DNA of 30,019 nt from an uncultured Treponema sp. (GTDB taxonomy: Bacteria; Spirochaetota; Spirochaetia; Treponematales; Treponemataceae). Of the stretch, positions 1-5,990 are shown one piece after another (the stretch's first letter is position 1; each line of letters opens with the position of its first letter). The position numbers were made by a program, and so were the translations under genes. The DNA is taken from contig CAJPOF010000024.1 in assembly GCA_905372235.1 (NCBI GenBank), positions 1 to 30,019 of the forward strand, written 5' to 3'. The notes beneath the pieces are model-generated. The model made no database searches. It was not told the origin of the DNA and saw nothing but the letters and a program-made list of their open reading frames with translations.

Positions 1-17
1 GGGGGGGGGGGGGGGGG
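1..17. repeat. G17/C17 homopolymer at the window edge
   Basis: Seventeen consecutive G on the + strand. It lies inside the predicted reading frame of the minus-strand edge gene as poly-C. Assemblies often break at such tracts, so this may be a contig end; the run length is a minimum and could include sequencing error. Confidence 0.85.
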
Positions 18-39
18 TAATACTAGTGATTTTTTCCAT
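1..39 (-). CDS. 5' end of an unknown gene with a C17 tract in codons 8-13 (partial)
   Basis: A minus-strand reading frame starts at ATG 39-37 and reads MEKITSIT followed by at least five prolines encoded by an uninterrupted C run, then leaves the window. It is preceded by GGAG (53-50), 10 nt before the ATG, and by an extended -10 promoter (TGG then TATAAT at 92-87). These signals make it a real gene start rather than a chance ORF, although only 13 codons are visible and no function can be given. The long homopolymer so near the start is typical of contingency (phase-variable) genes, where gain or loss of one base shifts the frame. The tract ends exactly at the window edge, so its true length and the downstream frame are unknown. 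It is divergent from hisG. Confidence 0.5.
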   Translation of the reverse strand, partial: MEKITSITPPPPP

Positions 40-64
40 AATCGTCAATCTCCTTTTTATGGAA
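34..64 (-). promoter_or_regulatory. Leader hairpin that pairs the start codon and loops out the RBS of the edge gene
   Basis: A perfect 8-bp inverted repeat, TTCCATAA (34-41) and TTATGGAA (57-64), encloses 15 nt. In the minus-strand mRNA the 3' arm contains the AUG start codon and the loop contains the AAAGGAG Shine-Dalgarno sequence. If it forms, the start codon is base-paired. It may act as a translational control structure (inference). Confidence 0.4.
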
Positions 65-86
65 TTTTTGTAGATAACACGGTGGA

Positions 87-95
87 ATTATACCA
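87..95 (-). promoter_or_regulatory. Extended -10 promoter of the edge gene
   Basis: The minus strand reads TGG followed directly by TATAAT (92-87), an extended -10 element with a perfect hexamer. No good -35 is present at 16-18 nt; TTGCAA at 112-107 is only 14 nt away. The predicted start near position 80 gives a leader of about 40 nt containing the hairpin at 64-34. Confidence 0.5.
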
Positions 96-187
96 CACCA
101 TTCCATTTGCAAAGATGAAATTTACGTTATAAAAGCGTATATTCGGCAAAATGGTTTTTTATAAATCGGCAGATTGAAGAATCGGAG

Positions 188-430
188 AGGAAGTCAGGAA
201 ACTGCGCACCAAGCGTTCCTGTGCGGAGCAGAGGTTGCGTGCAGACGGTAACTCTCGCGCCGGATTTACAGCACGCAAGAGCGTGCTGATACAATAGTTT
301 CCTTGCAACACCGGCGCAATCCCCGGAAGTAACACGCAAAATTACGCTCCAAGCGTACCAATGCGGACCACCAGCTGCGTCCGGACGACAACGCTTGCGC
401 CGGATTGCAGGGGCGGCGAAGTCGTTCCGG
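188..430. repeat. GC-rich degenerate duplication, 140-nt period, with hairpin
   Basis: Bases 201-270 align without gaps to 341-410; I count about 49 of 70 identical. Shared cores are CCAAGCGT, TGCGG, TGCGT and GCGCCGGATT. The first unit is followed by a perfect hairpin, CAGCACGC (269-276), loop AAGA, GCGTGCTG (281-288). The 140-nt spacing is not a multiple of three, and no start signal supports a protein here. The stretch looks GC-rich beside its AT-rich flanks. It may be an old repeat or a structured RNA; function unknown. Confidence 0.5.
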
Positions 431-538
431 AATGAGCGGAGCGAATGCAGGAATGGAGCGAGAGCGAAACCCCGAAAAGCCGGTTTGCTGGATGCCTTTG
501 CGCCCGAATAATGGGAAAATCCGTAAAGTTTTTCGCCC

Positions 539-567
539 TTGAAAATCAAGTTTTTATAAAATACAAT
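539..567 (+). promoter_or_regulatory. hisG operon promoter
   Basis: TTGAAA (539-544), a 17-nt spacer and TACAAT (562-567) form a near-consensus sigma-70 promoter. The predicted start is near 574, giving a leader of about 37 nt. No his leader peptide or attenuator is seen between it and the hisG ATG. Confidence 0.65.
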
Positions 568-610
568 AACGAAAAAACTAAGCGCATTTCAGTTTATATT
601 TGGAGTCAAA

Positions 611-1483
611 ATGGAAAAACTAAAAATTCTTTTGGCAAAAGGAAGAATCTACGAATCCGTATACGAACTTTTAAACGACGTGGGGATTTCCATTCATCTT
701 CCTGAACGGACTTATTTTCCCAGCACGAATCAAGATGACCTTGCTTTTCAGGTTGTCAAGCCGCAAATCACGAGCATTCTTTTGGCACAAAACAAGGCTG
801 ACCTGGGATTTTCCGGAAAAGACTGGGTTTTTGAAAACGAGGTTCAGGATAACGTCGTCGAAATAATGGATTTGGGTTTTGATCCTGTAAAAATAGTCGC
901 GGCAATTCCGGACTCAAAAGATTTCGACAAACTCCTTTCCGAACCGCTTACGATAGCCACCGAATACCAAACACTAAGCAAAAAATGGCTCGGCGACAAA
1001 AAAATCGATGGAACTATTTTCCGCACATGGGGAACAAGCGAAGGCTTTGTGCAGGACAACGAGGATGCCCTTGCGCAGATTCTTATAGACAATACTTCCA
1101 CAGGTTCAAGTCTAAAGGCGAACCGGCTAAAAATCGTGGACACGCTTATGGAATCTTCCACAAGAATGTACGCCTCAAAAGCAGCATGGGAAAATCCTGA
1201 GAAAAAACAAAAAATCCTTGAACTCAAGATGCTCTTCGAGGCTGTGCTTGCCGCCCGTTCTCGTGTGATGCTTGAAATGAATGTGTCAAAAGCAAACTTC
1301 GAAAATCTTATAAACGGCATTCCTTCGATGAAAAGTCCAACCGTTTCGCCGCTTTTTGGAGATAACGGGTACGCAGTAAAAATCGCCGTAAAGAAAAGCG
1401 AGATTCCTAATCTTCTTCCTAAACTTCAAGCTCTTGGCGCAACTGACATATTGGAATACGAACTAAGGAAGGTGATGTTGTAA
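611..1483 (+). CDS. hisG: ATP phosphoribosyltransferase, long form
   Basis: This enzyme catalyses the first step of histidine synthesis, joining ATP and PRPP to give phosphoribosyl-ATP, in the cytoplasm. The 290-residue length fits the long, HisZ-independent form. The N-terminal AKGR (9-12), ADLGFSGKDW (63-72) and the PRPP-loop-like stretch TSTGSSLKANRL (162-173) are visible. The last ~75 residues (MKSPTVSPLF, then GATDILEYEL) match the C-terminal domain that in this family binds histidine for feedback inhibition. The ATG at 611 has GGAG five bases upstream and a promoter at 539-567. It is first in an operon with hisB, which starts one base after its stop. Other his genes are not in the window. 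Confidence 0.93.
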   Translation: MEKLKILLAKGRIYESVYELLNDVGISIHLPERTYFPSTNQDDLAFQVVKPQITSILLAQNKADLGFSGKDWVFENEVQDNVVEIMDLGFDPVKIVAAIPDSKDFDKLLSEPLTIATEYQTLSKKWLGDKKIDGTIFRTWGTSEGFVQDNEDALAQILIDNTSTGSSLKANRLKIVDTLMESSTRMYASKAAWENPEKKQKILELKMLFEAVLAARSRVMLEMNVSKANFENLINGIPSMKSPTVSPLFGDNGYAVKIAVKKSEIPNLLPKLQALGATDILEYELRKVML

Positions 1484-1484
1484 A

Positions 1485-2108
1485 ATGGCACGAACGGCTA
1501 CTGTAGAACGTAAAACCGGCGAAACAAATATTTCGCTTACATTGAATCTTGACGGAAGCGGAAAATGCGAGGTGGCAAATCCTATCGGTTTTTTTGACCA
1601 TATGCTGAAAAGTTTTTGCAAGCACGGACTTTTTGATTTAAGCGGAACACTTGAAGGAGACCTTGAAGTTGACCAGCACCACCTGATAGAAGACACGGGA
1701 ATTGTCCTTGGAATGTGCTTCGCAAAATCGCTGGGAGATTGCGCAGGAATTTACCGCTCAGGGCATTTCACCTACCCCATGGACGAAGCGCTTTTGGAAG
1801 CCGCCGTGGATTTTGGAGGCCGCCCCTACCTTGTCTGCAATGCGCAACTTTCGGGAATTCCACTTGTCTCCATCGGGCAAAACGGAAAAGAAGCGAGTTT
1901 CCAGACGGATTGCTTTGAAGATTTTTGGCAAGCATTTGTGAACGCCGCACAGTGCAATCTCCACCTTGACACCATCCGGGGACGAAGCGACCATCATAAA
2001 ATGGAAGGGCTTTTCAAAGCCGCCGCTCGTGCAATCCGCAATGCTGTTGAAATCGACCCCAGAAGGAACGGCGCGATTCCTTCGACAAAAGGCGTAATAA
2101 AAAACTGA
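1485..2108 (+). CDS. hisB: Imidazoleglycerol-phosphate dehydratase
   Basis: HisB removes water from imidazoleglycerol phosphate to give imidazole-acetol phosphate. At 207 residues this is the monofunctional dehydratase, without the phosphatase domain found fused in E. coli. The metal-binding family motifs are clear: FFDHML (36-41), DQHHLIED (63-70), DEALLEA (100-106), RSDHHKMEG (167-175, His170/His171/Glu174) and the closing IPSTKG (198-203). The ATG lies one base after the hisG stop, with an AAGGAAGGTGATG ribosome site inside the hisG end, so the two are co-transcribed and probably translationally coupled. Confidence 0.95.
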   Translation: MARTATVERKTGETNISLTLNLDGSGKCEVANPIGFFDHMLKSFCKHGLFDLSGTLEGDLEVDQHHLIEDTGIVLGMCFAKSLGDCAGIYRSGHFTYPMDEALLEAAVDFGGRPYLVCNAQLSGIPLVSIGQNGKEASFQTDCFEDFWQAFVNAAQCNLHLDTIRGRSDHHKMEGLFKAAARAIRNAVEIDPRRNGAIPSTKGVIKN

Positions 2109-2116
2109 AAACGAAT

Positions 2117-2824
2117 ATGCAAAACGGAATCAGCAGAATAAGCGTTTACGGCGATTCCATACTAAAAGGGGCAGTAACCGGAACGGATTCAGGACATCTT
2201 TTTGACATCCTCCAAGACAATTCGCTTTCATTGGCGCAGAATACCTTGGGCTTTGAACTGAACAATCAAAGCGTGTTCGGAAATATTGTCACAAAATCCA
2301 AACGGAAACTGGAACGGGACATAGAAAACGGAAGCGTGGGAGACCTTGCTATTCTTGAATCAGGCGGAAACGACTGCGACTACGATTGGGCGGAAGTTGC
2401 AGAATCTCCAGAAAATTATCATGAACCCAGAGTTCCGCTGAACTATTTCCTGCGCATTTTCGAAGAGATGGTAAACGCCTGCCGCAGCAATAAAATAACT
2501 CCCGTAATCATGTCGATGCCAGCGTTGGTTCAAGATTTTTGGAACGAACATATTCAGAAAAATTACGGCAAAACCGAAGTCCTTGAATTCACCCAAAACG
2601 ATCCCGCCGCACTTTACCACAACCATGAAATCTACAACACACATCTTCTGAAACTTGCAGAAAAACTCAGCGTACAGCTTGTCGACATGCGTCTTGAACT
2701 CCTTGAGACAAAGAAAAGCCGAATGCTGATGTGCAAGGACGGAATCCACCCGAACGAAGAAGGCCACAGATTCATGGCAAGCGTATGGGAAAAAGAACTT
2801 CCGAAAATAAAAAAAGAATTCTAG
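2117..2824 (+). CDS. SGNH/GDSL-family hydrolase
   Basis: A 235-residue protein with the four SGNH blocks: GDS (12-14, Ser14 as nucleophile), FGN (54-56), GGND (83-86, Asn85) and DGIHPN (208-213, Asp208 and His211). Such enzymes are esterases or deacylases; the substrate cannot be read from sequence. There is no signal peptide, so it is probably cytoplasmic. It begins eight bases after hisB with no evident Shine-Dalgarno sequence, suggesting coupled translation from hisB. Its position as third gene of a his operon is unusual and does not by itself imply a role in histidine metabolism. Confidence 0.85.
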   Translation: MQNGISRISVYGDSILKGAVTGTDSGHLFDILQDNSLSLAQNTLGFELNNQSVFGNIVTKSKRKLERDIENGSVGDLAILESGGNDCDYDWAEVAESPENYHEPRVPLNYFLRIFEEMVNACRSNKITPVIMSMPALVQDFWNEHIQKNYGKTEVLEFTQNDPAALYHNHEIYNTHLLKLAEKLSVQLVDMRLELLETKKSRMLMCKDGIHPNEEGHRFMASVWEKELPKIKKEF

Positions 2825-2841
2825 CCTGAAGCCAAAAATAA

Positions 2842-2876
2842 AACGTCTTCCAAATTGTAAAAATCTGGAAGACGTT
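2842..2876 (-). terminator. Intrinsic terminator downstream of the beta-CASP nuclease
   Basis: An 11-bp perfect stem, AACGTCTTCCA (2842-2852) with TGGAAGACGTT (2866-2876). On the minus strand it is followed by TTTTATTTTT, so it should stop minus-strand transcription. On the + strand it lies 18 bases after the SGNH hydrolase gene but lacks a clean T run. Confidence 0.7.
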
Positions 2877-2959
2877 GTTCGCTGATTTTCCTAATTTTAG
2901 GAAATCACTCCTCCTTGATAAAGCCTTTCTGTTCCACACGCCAGGGCGGTTGCTTCGGC
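2843..2959 (-). repeat. Dispersed 116-bp repeat, copy A, carrying the terminator of the nuclease gene
   Basis: Read on the minus strand, this begins two bases after the stop of the beta-CASP nuclease gene with GCCGAAGCAACCGCCCTG and runs colinearly with 18513-18628. The first 49 positions of the two copies differ at only four sites. Later shared blocks are AGGAAAATCAG and ACAATTTGGAAGACG. In this copy the element holds two hairpins, near 2884-2906 and at 2842-2876. One frame of copy B is open, but the same frame here has stops after 20 codons, so this copy does not code. Confidence 0.75.
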
Positions 2960-2960
2960 T

Positions 2961-4373
2961 TTAGACAATATCGTAGGTTTCGCCGTATTTTATGACCGTC
3001 ACGTTCGGAAATCCGTTTTCCTTCAGATGGTTTGTAAAAAAAGCCTGCGCCTCGTGTTCTCCGTGAACCAAGAAAATATTCTTGAGCCTGCTTGTGTCTA
3101 TGGTTTTGAGCCAATCGGTCATTTCCTGATAGTCGGCGTGCGCGCTGAATGCGTTTATCGTGTCAACTTTTGCCCTGACTTTATACATATCGCCAAGGAT
3201 TTTGACTTCTTTTTCACCGTCCCGGATTCGCCGCCCAAGCGTGTTTTCAGCCATGTAGCCCACAATCAAGACGGTATTTTTTTCGTCGCCGATTTCGTTC
3301 GCAAGATGATACAGAACCCGTCCCGCCTCGCACATACCATCCGCCGAAATTATAATCATCGGGCCTTCCTTTTTGTTCAGAGCCTTGGACTCTTCGACGC
3401 TTGTGGTGTACGAAAGCGAGCTGAATCCGAACGGATTTTTATGATGTTTCAGAAACGCCTCGTTCACAGATTCATCGTAACATTCGGGATGCACACGGAA
3501 TACGCTCGTGGCATTCGCAGCCATAGGAGAATCCACATAAATCGGAATCACAGGAATTTTCCTCTTATCCGTAAGCAAATGCAAATAGAAAACCAATTCC
3601 TGCACACGCTCAATCGCAAACGACGGAATTATGATTTTTCCTTTTTTGGAGCAAGCGTCCCGGACAACTTTTTCCAGTTCCTTCATCGCAAACGATTTTG
3701 TCTCGTGAAGTTTGTTGCCGTACGTGCTTTCCATAACGATGTAGTCGGGAGCAGGAAAATCCGTGGCAGGCGGACGGATTATCGGTTTTTCCTTGCGCCC
3801 AATATCGCCCGTAAAAAGAATGCGTTTTTCTTCCGAACCGTCGGTCACTGTAAGATGCGCAAACGCCGACCCCAAAATATGCCCCGCATCAAAAAACTCC
3901 ATTTTTACATTCGGGGCGATGTACATTTCCCTGTTATACGACACGGAAACAATCTGATTCACACAGCGAACAACGTCTTCTTCCGTGAAAATCGGCCGCC
4001 AGTTGAATCGTTCGCCTTTTTTCTTGGCTTGCTTTCCCAAAAATTCAGCGTCTCGCGCCTGAATCCGCGCGCTGTCCATCATCACGATATTCGCGATGTC
4101 CCTTGTAGCTGGAGTCGAATATATGTTTCCCCTAAAACCTCGTTTTCCCAAAACAGGCAGAAGTCCGCAATGGTCGTAATGCCCGTGCGTAAGAACCACC
4201 GACTCAAGTTTGTCAGCCGCATAATCAAAATTCCTGTTTTTTGCGTCGGCTGTCTTGCGGCTTCCCTGAAAAGCACCGCAATCTATCATTATCTGCTTGC
4301 CGTTCACCTCGATTATATGTTTTGAACCCGTAACTTCCTCTGCCGCGCCCAAAGAATAAAGCGAAATTGCCAT
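2961..4373 (-). CDS. Metallo-beta-lactamase/beta-CASP RNA nuclease-like protein
   Basis: A 470-residue member of the CPSF/RNase J-like superfamily, predicted to be a zinc-dependent nuclease acting on RNA. The metallo-beta-lactamase motifs are THGHYDH (62-68), the distal GHILGS (His165) and FTGD (Asp190). A beta-CASP insert follows around 240-380. The C-terminal RNA-specificity motif contains FSAHAD (about 413-418) and a final LVHGEHEA. The ATG has AGGAG about seven bases upstream. It is a single-gene unit between an intergenic structured repeat and its own terminator. The architecture is that of the bacterial 'MBL fold, RNA specificity domain' exonucleases. Its target is unknown. Confidence 0.9.
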   Translation of the reverse strand: MAISLYSLGAAEEVTGSKHIIEVNGKQIMIDCGAFQGSRKTADAKNRNFDYAADKLESVVLTHGHYDHCGLLPVLGKRGFRGNIYSTPATRDIANIVMMDSARIQARDAEFLGKQAKKKGERFNWRPIFTEEDVVRCVNQIVSVSYNREMYIAPNVKMEFFDAGHILGSAFAHLTVTDGSEEKRILFTGDIGRKEKPIIRPPATDFPAPDYIVMESTYGNKLHETKSFAMKELEKVVRDACSKKGKIIIPSFAIERVQELVFYLHLLTDKRKIPVIPIYVDSPMAANATSVFRVHPECYDESVNEAFLKHHKNPFGFSSLSYTTSVEESKALNKKEGPMIIISADGMCEAGRVLYHLANEIGDEKNTVLIVGYMAENTLGRRIRDGEKEVKILGDMYKVRAKVDTINAFSAHADYQEMTDWLKTIDTSRLKNIFLVHGEHEAQAFFTNHLKENGFPNVTVIKYGETYDIV

Positions 4374-4520
4374 TTGCTGCTCCTAGTAAAAATGCAATGC
4401 GGATTTTATAAACTCACATTACAATATTCGTCATGATATGGTTTCCAGTTTAAAGCCCTTTGGAGCAATTAACAACCCTTAATTTCTGGTTTTATGAATA
4501 CAAAGTTTATTTATATTCGA

Positions 4521-4766
4521 GGGAGGAAAGCGGGCGGACATTTTAACGCATTGTTAATCTGATTGTGGTTCGTATGTCCGCCCCACGAATCGGACGATTC
4601 GTCCGATTCGTGCAAGATGTCTTATGCGAGTTTTGCCTAATGGCAAAACTCGTGCAGGCGGAAACGCAATTATGTCATTAAAACATAGATAGCAACCGCC
4701 TGCCAGAAAACTTGAGGCGGCGGAAGAAGCGTAAACGCTTGTAAAACTCCGTTTTCCCGCCGCCCC
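4521..4766 (+). repeat. Structured multi-hairpin repeat, copy 1
   Basis: This intergenic element folds into successive stems. P1 is GGGCGGACAT (4532-4541) with ATGTCCGCCC (4574-4583). P2 is CACGAATCGGACG (4584-4596) with CGTCCGATTCGTG (4600-4612). P3 is CGAGTTTTGCC (4627-4637) with GGCAAAACTCG (4642-4652). P4 is GCAGGCGG (4654-4661) with CCGCCTGC (4696-4703), enclosing TATGT/ACATA. P5 is GGCGGCGG (4716-4723) with CCGCCGCC (4757-4764), enclosing AAGCG/CGCTT and AAAAC/GTTTT. P1-P4 recur at 29831-30019 with paired base changes. No protein is plausible here. It may be a non-coding RNA or a miniature mobile element; strand is uncertain. Confidence 0.7.
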
Positions 4767-4874
4767 TTGCCTTTTATGTAATCCAAATCCCCGCATTCCG
4801 GGTCAATCCGTTTGAAAGCATACGGTTTTTCGTTCATTTTCGAAAAGAAAACCAAACCTCAAAAAATCGGCACG

Positions 4875-5981
4875 TCAAATCAAAAGGCTTCCTCGGTCAA
4901 GAATCGTGAACGTCGTTCCGTCTTCGTACAAAATTGTTATCGTAGGGTCTTTCACAAGTCCGTCCAAATGTATGAGGCTTGGCGCATCGTTGTCAAAATT
5001 TTCTCCGATGGCAAAATGGCAGGTGGAAAACGCCTTTTCGTCCTCCAGCATATTTCCCGTGATTCTTGCGGCGGGGTTCAGCCCGATTCCGAGTTCGCCG
5101 ATGTTCCTTGCGTTCTTTCTGTAGATTGCGCCCATTCCTTCGGGGATTTTGCCTTCTTTTTCATTCTGAATCGAACGCACTTCCGCTTCCGAGATTGTTT
5201 TTGCAAGCCGTTTCGCTTCGTTTCCGCCTGAAATGTCGCTCACATAGCCGTCGACTACTTTGCATACAATCGGATTTTCGAGCAATGCATCGCCGTCGCC
5301 GAATGTCATCGAGCCGTCAAAAACAATTTTTCCATTGCAACCAGTCCCTTTTTCTGTTCCGACCACAGGACTTATGAAAACTTCGCCTGCGGGAATGTTT
5401 CCGCCTGTTCCCGGCTTTGAAAAATCGCCGTCGTCAAAAAGGAGTTTTCGCCCTTTTACGGGAACGGTTATGTCAGTTCCGCCGGGCGATGTTACCGAAA
5501 CGCTCACCGCACCTTTGAAAGATTTTTCCAATGCAACGCACCGCTTTTTCAACTGCTCGTAATCTATGTTGACGGTTCGCTCGAACATATCGGGCGTAAG
5601 ACCGGGCGTCCATACCGCACGCATGGATTTTTTCCCGTCAAGAAGATAGTCGAATATGTGGTCGTATTTTGCGCCGTCCGGAGCGACAATTGGATTTGCC
5701 GTGGATTCGGGGTCTTTTCCGAGTTTGTTAGCCGAAATTGAAAAACAGACATCGGGATTCGTCTTTATCGCCGCAAGCACTTCATTTTCAGCGTTGTCGA
5801 ATGCGGTCTTTGCGTTCTGAAAAACAAGAACGGCAGTCGCGCCTTCGTCAAGGCTTGCCGAATACAAATCCTGCGCCATCTCCGCCGTGGACGGATTTGC
5901 GATTATAAGCACACGCTCGTTCTTCTTGATTTTGCATACGTTGCGCACAACATTCTGTGCCGAAGAAAGTTCTTTTTTCAT
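4875..5981 (-). CDS. M29-family metalloaminopeptidase
   Basis: A 368-residue cytoplasmic peptidase of the thermophilic-aminopeptidase (AmpS/AmpT, M29) family, which removes N-terminal residues using two metal ions. Family landmarks are GGNIPAGEVF (Glu200), GELGIG (Glu296), LEDEK followed by CHFAIG (His322), and IHLD (His338, Asp340). These are the spaced ligands expected for the co-catalytic metal site. The ATG is preceded by AGGAA. It starts nine bases after the stop of the 657-residue gene, so both are in one minus-strand operon. Downstream lies the intergenic region holding structured repeat copy 1. Confidence 0.88.
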   Translation of the reverse strand: MKKELSSAQNVVRNVCKIKKNERVLIIANPSTAEMAQDLYSASLDEGATAVLVFQNAKTAFDNAENEVLAAIKTNPDVCFSISANKLGKDPESTANPIVAPDGAKYDHIFDYLLDGKKSMRAVWTPGLTPDMFERTVNIDYEQLKKRCVALEKSFKGAVSVSVTSPGGTDITVPVKGRKLLFDDGDFSKPGTGGNIPAGEVFISPVVGTEKGTGCNGKIVFDGSMTFGDGDALLENPIVCKVVDGYVSDISGGNEAKRLAKTISEAEVRSIQNEKEGKIPEGMGAIYRKNARNIGELGIGLNPAARITGNMLEDEKAFSTCHFAIGENFDNDAPSLIHLDGLVKDPTITILYEDGTTFTILDRGSLLI

Positions 5982-5990
5982 TTTTCGTTC

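Noticed and set aside
1..17. Dismissing the poly-G as only a sequencing artefact
   Set aside because: An artefact remains possible, but the adjacent ATG, ribosome site and promoter on the minus strand make a genuine coding homopolymer at least as likely.
127..549. Minus-strand open frame of 140 codons covering the duplicated region
   Set aside because: No ribosome site. The DNA repeat has a 140-nt period that is not a multiple of three, and the translation shows no motif. Better explained as GC-rich non-coding repeat DNA.
3027..4325. Long open frame (432 codons) on the + strand
   Set aside because: It lies wholly opposite the beta-CASP nuclease gene, has no ribosome site, and its translation is rich in Phe, Arg and His as expected for an antisense shadow.
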